Positions 57,314 through 64,000 of a stretch of DNA of 64,000 nt are shown here, one piece after another. The notes under the pieces were generated by a model. That model had not been told where the DNA came from. It made no database searches and saw nothing but the letters and a program-made list of their open reading frames with translations. The translations under genes were made by a program, and so were the position numbers. Each line of letters starts with the position of its first letter. Within the stretch, counting starts at the first letter, position 1. This DNA is from an uncultured Bacteroides sp. (GTDB lineage: Bacteria > Bacteroidota > Bacteroidia > Bacteroidales > UBA932): positions 1 through 64,000 of the forward strand of contig UQQM01000005.1 in assembly GCA_900543205.1 (NCBI GenBank), given 5' to 3'.

Positions 57314-60300
57314 ATGCTGCAATTCTTCGCCTTCTCGCTTCTGGCCGCGCTGCTTCCGCTTTCCGCGCCCCTCGAATCGCCGGTTCTGTCCGAAAGCATC
57401 TCGAACAAGAACATCAGGAGCATCACCGAGGATTCGCGCGGATACATCTGGATCGGCACCTGCCGGGGGCTCAACCGCTTCAACGGACGCGAATACCGCC
57501 AGTATTATTTCGTCGACGATGACTACGGCCTTCCGGGCAATCAGGCGTTTGACGTCTTCTGCGACTCGCGCGGCAGGCTCTGGGTCGTGACCACCAACGG
57601 AATCGCAATATATGACGCCGGGCTCGACGATTTCAGGCGCGTGCGTCTCGATGACATATACCTTACTGCAAACATGGAGCTGTCGGAGACTTTCGACGGC
57701 CGCATACTGCTAAGCACCAGGCTGTCGGTCTTCGAGTATGACGAGGAGGGCAATGAGTTCAGGAAGGTTCTGTCCATGCTTGAGAATGGCTGGAACCAGA
57801 TGAACCGGCTGATGGTTTCGCCGCTCGACGGCAGTCTCTATATCGTCGACCCGGAATACATTCGCAAAATTGATGCCGTAACCTTCGAGGTTCAGGACTC
57901 CGTGAGGCAGCAGGGTTTCCCCACCATATATTATATGACCAGGACAGGTGAAATATGGATGGGCGGCAGTCCCGGCCTGCATGTCTATGAATGCTCCGGC
58001 GACAGGTTCGTGCCTCTCCCCGAGGCCTTCGGCGAACGCGGCGGCCTGACCTCTTCATCTGTGGCTCTGATCTACGGCTATGGTGACAGGGACCTGCTGT
58101 TCGACACGTTTGACAACGGCTTCTATTATTATGACCGTTCCGCTGGCGAGCTGATTAATGAGTCGGAGGCCGACTTCCCGTTCTCTCCTCCGGACTTCTA
58201 TGTGAGCGCCATATATGCCGACTCCAGGAACAACATCTGGTTCGGCTCCATTGACCAGGGCTGCTATGTCCACTATAACTACAAGGAACGTTTTAACAGC
58301 GACCGCTACCTTTCCTCGTGCCTGGAGAACGTTTCCGTTACGGCACTCTCCTCCGGCAGGGATGACGAACTCTGGGCTGTGACCCTCGACGGACGCCTGT
58401 ACGTATATGATTTCGCCGGCAGGCGCTTTAGCCGGGTTTCCCTGCCCGCCGGGCTTCCGCGCCGCGAATGGGCCACCGTCCAGGGCGTGCTTGTCGACAA
58501 GGGCGGTCATGTCTGGCTGACTATGAACGACGGGCGCACCCTAGACTGCACCTGGGACGGCCGCAGCCTCGATTTGAAGTGCCAGTATGACACATTCGGG
58601 CCCTTGAGCATAGCCCAGGACCGTGACGGTACGATATGGGTAGGTTCCCAGACCTCGCTTCTCTATACCATGACCCCGGGAAGGAGCGGTTTCAGAACCC
58701 TGGATGTCTCTCCCGGAAAATACAGCTTCATCCCGTCGGTATGCGCATTGCGCAACGGGGACGTCATGGTCATGTCGTATATGAACAATATCCAGATCTT
58801 CGACGGGCGCACGCACGCCTGCGAGACTCTGGAAGTAGACGAGGACGACTGGCTCAGCTGCATCAGCCGTTCGAGGTTCACCCCTACCGATGCTTTGGAG
58901 GACGGCTACGGCTATATATGGATAGGTACGGTGGCCAACGGCCTGCTACGCTATGATGTGGCCGCAAAGCGGCTCGAACGTATCCATGGCGCGCCCTGCT
59001 CCGACATCTGCGCAATCGAGGAGGATGTCAACGGCGACATCTGGGTCAGCACCCTGGACGGCCTCGGCAAATGGGAGAGGAGCAGCGGGAGGTTCTGGAA
59101 CTTCACCACTTCCGACGGAATCGGCGGCAGCCAGTTCTATGACCGCGCCTCCTGCAGGCTTTCCGATGGCACTCTCGTGTTCGGCGGCACCCACGGCCTG
59201 ACGCTCTTCAACCCCAGGGAGCAGCCACGGGAATATGAGGTCCCGCTCGTATTCGAAGACCTGAAGGTCCATAATGTGCCGGTGAGGCCGGGAATGGGCG
59301 GTTGCATAGACAAGGCCATGCCCCTCAAGCCGGACGTGCGGCTCCGGCACGGGCAGAACAGCTTCAGCATCAGTTATGCCGCAATCGACTACAGCGAGTA
59401 TGCGCGTCTGCGCTACTGGTACAAGATGGAAGGGTACGACAGCTACTGGATTGACGCAGGGAGCAACAGGGAGGCGCTCTACGCAAATCTCCCCCCCGGA
59501 AGATATAATTTCATGGTCAGGGCGACCGATAAGAGCGGGAGCCTCGTCCATGCCGAGAATTCCCTGAAAGTCAGGGTGATGCCGTCGATATGGGCGAGCA
59601 CGGGGGCGATATTGCTGTATGCCGTGCTCTTCAGCGGCCTGCTGATATTCTTCATCCGTCTGCGCAGGGCGGCGGACAAGGAGAAGCAGGCAAAGCTGCG
59701 CGCCGAAATGGAGACAGCTGAGGAGAAGCGGGTGAACGACATGAACATGAAGTTCTTCGCGAACATGTCTCACGAGTTCCGCACTCCGCTCACGATGATT
59801 TCCGGTCCGGTTTCCCAGCTCACGGCCAAGACTCCGTCCGCGAGCCCCGACAGGAAGCTGCTGGACATGATTTCCCGCAATGTCCAGAGGCTGCAGCGCC
59901 TGGTGAACGAGATTCTGGACTTCAACAAACTGGAGAACGACACGCTCAAGCTTGACGTGAGGGCGGGCGACATAGTCGCGAGGCTCAACGAGCTCGCGGA
60001 CAATTTCGAGGTCATGGCCGGATTCAAGGGAATCAGGTTCAACCGCTACGGGCTCGAGGAGTCGTTCACGATGTGGTTCGACGCCGACAAGCTCGACACC
60101 ATCTGCTACAACCTGCTTTCCAATGCCGTGAAGTTCACGCCTTCCGGCGGGGAGATCGGACTCCACCTGGACATCGACGGCTCCAGGGCGGTCATCACCG
60201 TCCAGGACAGCGGCCCCGGAATCCCCGCGTCCCAGCTGGAGAAGATATTCGAGCGTTATTATCAGGTAGATTCCGGCAAGGGACAGTATAATGTCGGGAC

Positions 60301-61282
60301 GGGAATAGGGCTGTATTATGCCCGGTCCCTGGCTATCCTCCACCATGGCAGCCTGAAGGCCGAGAACCTGGGCGACGATTGTCCCGGCTGCCGTTTCGTC
60401 CTCAGCCTGCCTGTCAGCAGGGAAGCGTACTCCGCAGACGAGCTGGCCTCGGAGGACAGTCCGAGAAGGAAGCCGGCGCCCGCCATGCCTCCCGCTTCCG
60501 TACCCGGCAAGTCCGCCGATGACGCTTCGGACAAGCCCACGGTGCTGATAGTGGATGACGAGCTGGAGGTCGTCACCTATCTCAACGAGCTGCTGCAGCC
60601 CTATTACAAGACGGTCTGCCGCTTTGATGCGGATTCCGCGTTCAAGTGCCTGAAGGACGTGGCTCCCGACCTCATCATAAGCGATGTGGTGATGCCGTCC
60701 AGGGACGGCTATGAGCTGTGCCGCCAGATAAAGGATGACAAGCAGTACTGCCACATCCCGGTGATTCTGCTCACCGCGAAGATTGCGGTCGAGAACCAGG
60801 TGGAAGGCCTCAATTCGGGAGCCGACGCCTACGTGCCCAAACCTTTCGAGCCCTCGTACCTGCTGGCTCTCGTCAGTTCCCAGCTCAAGAACCGCGAGAG
60901 GGTGAAGTCCATGCTCGGCAAGTCCACGAGCACGGAGTCCATTGACCAGGACATGCTCTCACCGGGCGACAAGGCCTTCATGAAGGAGCTCTACGACCTG
61001 ATGGAGAAGGAGATGGCGAACTCGGAGCTGGATGTCACCAACATGACCAAGCTCATGATGATGTCGCGCACCAAGTTCTATTACAAGGTCAAGGGCCTGA
61101 CGGGCGAGAATCCCGGCGCCTTCTTCAAGCGCTACAAGCTCAATAGGGCGGCCCAGCTTCTCATGGAGCATAAGTATACCGTTTCGGAGATAGCCGACAT
61201 GACGGGCTTCAGCACCCTGGCGCACTTCTCAACCTCGTTCAAGAAGCAGTTCGGAGTCTCTCCCAGCGAATACGGCAGATAG
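57314..61282 (+). CDS. Hybrid two-component system regulator (HTCS)
   Basis: 1322 residues combining sensor, kinase and regulator. After a signal/anchor (LLAALLPLSAPL), the periplasmic part has Reg_prop propeller blades (GYIWIGTCRGLNRFNG and later copies) and a Y_Y_Y domain (about 690-755). A membrane helix (about 763-782) leads to HisKA (His820 in NMSHEFRTPLTMI), HATPase (DSGPGIPASQLEKIFERYYQ, GTGIGLYYA), a receiver domain with Asp1124 (ISDVVMPSRDG) and an AraC helix-turn-helix (about 1215-1322). It senses a glycan fragment in the periplasm and should activate the divergent susCD operon. Confidence 0.96.
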   Translation: MLQFFAFSLLAALLPLSAPLESPVLSESISNKNIRSITEDSRGYIWIGTCRGLNRFNGREYRQYYFVDDDYGLPGNQAFDVFCDSRGRLWVVTTNGIAIYDAGLDDFRRVRLDDIYLTANMELSETFDGRILLSTRLSVFEYDEEGNEFRKVLSMLENGWNQMNRLMVSPLDGSLYIVDPEYIRKIDAVTFEVQDSVRQQGFPTIYYMTRTGEIWMGGSPGLHVYECSGDRFVPLPEAFGERGGLTSSSVALIYGYGDRDLLFDTFDNGFYYYDRSAGELINESEADFPFSPPDFYVSAIYADSRNNIWFGSIDQGCYVHYNYKERFNSDRYLSSCLENVSVTALSSGRDDELWAVTLDGRLYVYDFAGRRFSRVSLPAGLPRREWATVQGVLVDKGGHVWLTMNDGRTLDCTWDGRSLDLKCQYDTFGPLSIAQDRDGTIWVGSQTSLLYTMTPGRSGFRTLDVSPGKYSFIPSVCALRNGDVMVMSYMNNIQIFDGRTHACETLEVDEDDWLSCISRSRFTPTDALEDGYGYIWIGTVANGLLRYDVAAKRLERIHGAPCSDICAIEEDVNGDIWVSTLDGLGKWERSSGRFWNFTTSDGIGGSQFYDRASCRLSDGTLVFGGTHGLTLFNPREQPREYEVPLVFEDLKVHNVPVRPGMGGCIDKAMPLKPDVRLRHGQNSFSISYAAIDYSEYARLRYWYKMEGYDSYWIDAGSNREALYANLPPGRYNFMVRATDKSGSLVHAENSLKVRVMPSIWASTGAILLYAVLFSGLLIFFIRLRRAADKEKQAKLRAEMETAEEKRVNDMNMKFFANMSHEFRTPLTMISGPVSQLTAKTPSASPDRKLLDMISRNVQRLQRLVNEILDFNKLENDTLKLDVRAGDIVARLNELADNFEVMAGFKGIRFNRYGLEESFTMWFDADKLDTICYNLLSNAVKFTPSGGEIGLHLDIDGSRAVITVQDSGPGIPASQLEKIFERYYQVDSGKGQYNVGTGIGLYYARSLAILHHGSLKAENLGDDCPGCRFVLSLPVSREAYSADELASEDSPRRKPAPAMPPASVPGKSADDASDKPTVLIVDDELEVVTYLNELLQPYYKTVCRFDADSAFKCLKDVAPDLIISDVVMPSRDGYELCRQIKDDKQYCHIPVILLTAKIAVENQVEGLNSGADAYVPKPFEPSYLLALVSSQLKNRERVKSMLGKSTSTESIDQDMLSPGDKAFMKELYDLMEKEMANSELDVTNMTKLMMMSRTKFYYKVKGLTGENPGAFFKRYKLNRAAQLLMEHKYTVSEIADMTGFSTLAHFSTSFKKQFGVSPSEYGR

Positions 61283-61299
61283 GCGGTTTTCTACAGACT

Positions 61300-61355
61300 G
61301 ATGCTCCCTCCGGTTCAGGCTTTTCCTTTGTTATCGCCTGCGGGGAGGGAGCATC
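61300..61355. terminator. Terminator between the HTCS gene and carB
   Basis: GATGCTCCCTCC (61300-61311) pairs perfectly with GGAGGGAGCATC (61344-61355), with an inner CAGGC/GCCTG stem. A weak T-run follows on the plus strand (GGTCTT). Confidence 0.65.
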
Positions 61356-61376
61356 GGTCTTGCAGTACGGGCCGGA

Positions 61377-64000
61377 CTAGTATTCGTCCCAGCTCTTGAT
61401 TCCTATGTCGTCGAGCGACTTCGCGCAGAAGGCGCGGATGTAGGCGGTCGCCAGGCGGCTGTTCGTGATCAGCGGCACGTTGAAGTCGATTGACGCACGC
61501 CTCATCTTATAGCCGTTGCTGAGCTCCTTGCGCGAATAGTTCTTCGGGATGTTCACGACCAGGTCCACCTGATGCGTGCGGATGAGCTCCAGCGCCGAAG
61601 GCTCGTTCGGTTCCAGTCCGTCGGCCTCTTCGTGCGGCCAGAGCGCCCTGTGCGCGGTGACCCCGTTCTCGTTCAGATATTTGCATGTGCCTGCGGTCGC
61701 ATAGATCTTTATGCCCTTCTCGGCGAGCTTGTGGCAGGCGGGCAGCAGATCCGCCTTCTGTATGGGGTTGCCGGAAGAAATCAGCACGGCGTGCTCCGGA
61801 ATCCTGTGTCCCACCGAGAGCATGGCCTTCAGCAGGGCTTCGTCGAGGTTGTCGCCTATGCAGCCCACTTCGCCCGTGGAGGCCATGTCCACGCCCAGCA
61901 CGGGGTCGGCCTGGCTCAGGCGCGAGAAGGAGAACTGCGAGCATTTGATGCCCACGTACTCCAGTTCGAAGGGGTCTACCCTCATCGGCTCGGGATGTTC
62001 GCCCAGCATGCAGCGGGTCGCCAGGTCGATGAAGTTGACTTTCAGTACTTTCGAGACGAAGGGGAAGCTTCGTGATGCGCGCAGGTTGCACTCGATGACC
62101 TTGATGTAGTTGTCGGTCGCCAGGAACTGTATGTTGAAGGGGCCGGTGATGTGCAGCTCGGCTGCTATGGCTGCCGTGGTCTTGCGTATCTTGGCGGCCG
62201 TGATGCCGTAGATTTTTTGGGGCGGGAACTGTATGGTCGCGTCGCCGGAATGCACGCCCGCGAACTCGATGTGCTCGGAGATTGCCGACGCTATCACCTT
62301 GCCGTTGTCGGCGACCGCGTCGCATTCGAGCTCCTTGCACCTCTGCATGAACGAGCTGATGACCACCGGATGCTCCTCGGAGACTTCGACCGCCATGTCG
62401 AGGAAGACCTTCATGTCCTCCTTGCTGTAGCAGACGTTCATTGCGGCTCCGGAAAGCACGTACGAGGGGCGCACGAGCACCGGGAAGCCGACTTCGTCCA
62501 CGAACTTGTCGATGTCGTCCATGGTGGTGAGCTCCCTCCAGCGCGGCTGGTCTATGCCGAGCTTGTCCACGATCTGCGAGAACTTGTTGCGGTCCTCGGC
62601 CCTGTCGATGTCGTCCGCCGAGGTTCCGAGCAGGCGTATGCCGCTCTGCATCAGCGGGAGCGCGAGGTTGTTGGGAATCTGTCCGCCCACGCTGACAATC
62701 ACGCCGTAGGGTTTCTCGAGCTCGCAGATGTCCATCACGGTCTCGTAGCTGAGCTCGTCGAAGTAGAGCCTGTCGCTGGAGTCGTAGTCGGTGGACACGG
62801 TCTCGGGGTTGTAGTTTATCATTATCGATTTGTAGCCCCGGCGGTGCAGGGTCTGGAGGGCGTTCACGCCGCACCAGTCGAATTCCACGCTGCTGCCTAT
62901 GCGGTAGGCTCCGGAGCCGAGCACTATCACTGTGCGGTGACCCTCGTTGAAGCTGACGTCGTCGGTCTCGCCGTTGTAGGTCAGGTAGAGGTAGTTGGTG
63001 CTGGAGGGGAATTCGGCTGCGAGGGTGTCGATCTGCTTCACGTGGGGGCGCAGGCCGAGCGACTTGCGCACCGTGCGCACTTCATGCTCGGGTATGCCGA
63101 AGACCTTGCCTATCTGAAGGTCGGAGAAGCCGAGGCACTTCGCGCGGCGGAAGAGTTCGGGGCTCACGCCCGAGATGCTCCCGCAGGTCTTGAGCTCGGC
63201 GTAGGTGTCGTCGATGTTCTCCAGTTTGTCCAGGAACCACTTGTCGATGCGGGTGAGCTCATGAATCCTGTCGACCGAGTAGCCGGACTCGAAGGCCGCG
63301 GCTATCGCGAATATTCTGGTGTCGGTCGGGTTCTTGAGCGCAAAATCGAGGTCCTCGGTCCTGTAGGGCTTGTTGCACACGAATCCGTGCGCTCCCTGGC
63401 CTATCATCCTGAGGCCTTTCTGTATGGCCTCCTCGAAGTTGCGGCCTATCGCCATCACTTCGCCCACGCTCTTCATGCTCGAGCCTATCTCGCGGGACAC
63501 GCCCTTGAATTTGGCGAGATCCCAGCGGGGTATCTTGCAGACCACGTAGTCGAGGGCCGGCTCGAAGAAGGCGGGGGTGGTCTTGGTCACGGAGTTCTTG
63601 AGCTCGAACAGGCCGTAGCCGAGGCCGAGCTTGGCGGCGATGAAGGCGAGGGGATAGCCGGTCGCTTTGGATGCCAGCGCCGAAGAGCGGCTCAGGCGGG
63701 CGTTCACCTCGATTACCCTGTAGTCCTCTCCGTCGGGGCTGAACGCATACTGCACGTTGCATTCGCCTATGATGCCCACGTGGCGCACGATGTCTATCGC
63801 TATCTTGCGCAGGAAGTGGAACTCCTTGTTGGACAGCGTCTGCGACGGGGCGACCACGATGCTCTCGCCGGTATGGATGCCGAGAGGGTCGAAATTCTCC
63901 ATGTTGCAGACGGTTATGCAGTTGTCGTAGCTGTCGCGCACGACCTCGTATTCGATTTCCTTCCAGCCCCTCAGCGACTTCTCCACGAGCACCTGCGGGG
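61377..64000 (-). CDS. carB: Carbamoyl-phosphate synthase large subunit (5' end outside window)
   Basis: About 874 codons of a normally 1070-residue protein; the frame continues past the window edge. It enters inside the first ATP-grasp domain (VLVEKSLRGWKEIEYEV, VQYAFSPDGEDYRVIEVNAR), then shows the oligomerisation part, the second ATP-grasp (FPVLVRPSYVLSGAAMNVCY) and the C-terminal MGS-like allosteric domain (ATAGTCKYLNENGV). It makes carbamoyl phosphate for arginine and pyrimidine synthesis together with CarA, which is not in the window. Confidence 0.95.
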   Translation of the reverse strand, partial: PQVLVEKSLRGWKEIEYEVVRDSYDNCITVCNMENFDPLGIHTGESIVVAPSQTLSNKEFHFLRKIAIDIVRHVGIIGECNVQYAFSPDGEDYRVIEVNARLSRSSALASKATGYPLAFIAAKLGLGYGLFELKNSVTKTTPAFFEPALDYVVCKIPRWDLAKFKGVSREIGSSMKSVGEVMAIGRNFEEAIQKGLRMIGQGAHGFVCNKPYRTEDLDFALKNPTDTRIFAIAAAFESGYSVDRIHELTRIDKWFLDKLENIDDTYAELKTCGSISGVSPELFRRAKCLGFSDLQIGKVFGIPEHEVRTVRKSLGLRPHVKQIDTLAAEFPSSTNYLYLTYNGETDDVSFNEGHRTVIVLGSGAYRIGSSVEFDWCGVNALQTLHRRGYKSIMINYNPETVSTDYDSSDRLYFDELSYETVMDICELEKPYGVIVSVGGQIPNNLALPLMQSGIRLLGTSADDIDRAEDRNKFSQIVDKLGIDQPRWRELTTMDDIDKFVDEVGFPVLVRPSYVLSGAAMNVCYSKEDMKVFLDMAVEVSEEHPVVISSFMQRCKELECDAVADNGKVIASAISEHIEFAGVHSGDATIQFPPQKIYGITAAKIRKTTAAIAAELHITGPFNIQFLATDNYIKVIECNLRASRSFPFVSKVLKVNFIDLATRCMLGEHPEPMRVDPFELEYVGIKCSQFSFSRLSQADPVLGVDMASTGEVGCIGDNLDEALLKAMLSVGHRIPEHAVLISSGNPIQKADLLPACHKLAEKGIKIYATAGTCKYLNENGVTAHRALWPHEEADGLEPNEPSALELIRTHQVDLVVNIPKNYSRKELSNGYKMRRASIDFNVPLITNSRLATAYIRAFCAKSLDDIGIKSWDEY

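Noticed and set aside
58946..60754. 602-codon minus-strand frame
   Set aside because: Antisense to the kinase half of the hybrid regulator, whose motifs are unmistakable.

Overview
The window looks like a chromosome segment of a GC-rich gut-type Bacteroidales; a Rikenellaceae/Alistipes-like genome is my guess, not proven. The signs are a SusC/SusD pair beside a hybrid two-component regulator, a PCMD lipoprotein, split glycine decarboxylase genes (gcvPA/gcvPB), a Bacteroides-type tyrosine recombinase, and repeated promoter boxes of the Bacteroidetes form TAnnTTTG in place of -10/-35 boxes.

Region 1 (1-11,200) is an A+T-richer integrated element of about 11.1 kb. It sits in the 3' end of a protein-coding gene whose C-terminus I recognise as the GGGtGRT family. 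A 44-bp identical core (18-61 and 11,153-11,196) flanks it, and on both sides of the core the two gene copies differ only at synonymous positions. The element carries an integrase, orphan genes, a DUF4160/DUF2442 pair, two related coiled-coil proteins and a leucine-rich-repeat lipoprotein. It also carries the most unusual item in the window: a 616-codon helicase-like frame (3425-5275) broken by four TGA codons and no other stop or frameshift. Three copies of a two-hairpin repeat with compensatory stem changes flank that frame.

Region 2 (11,300-31,100) holds a HipBA module with a clear operator, a secreted beta-galactosidase, a phospholipid pair (CDP-alcohol phosphotransferase and cardiolipin synthase), an outer-membrane barrel, a short ureohydrolase-like gene, a glycine cleavage operon (gcvT-gcvH-gcvPA-gcvPB) led by an orphan gene and followed by a DUF5715 gene, trmO, a large branched hairpin, an M23 peptidase lipoprotein, a PCMD lipoprotein with a barrel protein, tRNA-Phe and a PatB/MalY-type aminotransferase.

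Region 3 (31,200-48,950) holds a porin-like gene leading a potABCD polyamine importer operon whose PotD has an added C-terminal membrane segment. It continues with a nucleoside MFS permease, tgt plus an LptF/G-type permease, dut, murF, a small lipoprotein, a glycerate kinase, a Fic protein coupled to a truncated winged-helix fragment, a helix-hairpin-helix/barrel protein, and a fused Hpt-Adk purine enzyme.

Region 4 (49,000-61,300) is a compact polysaccharide utilisation locus: GH3 beta-glucosidase, surface lipoprotein, SusD, SusC and a divergent hybrid two-component regulator. A beta-glucoside substrate is inferred. The window ends inside carB.
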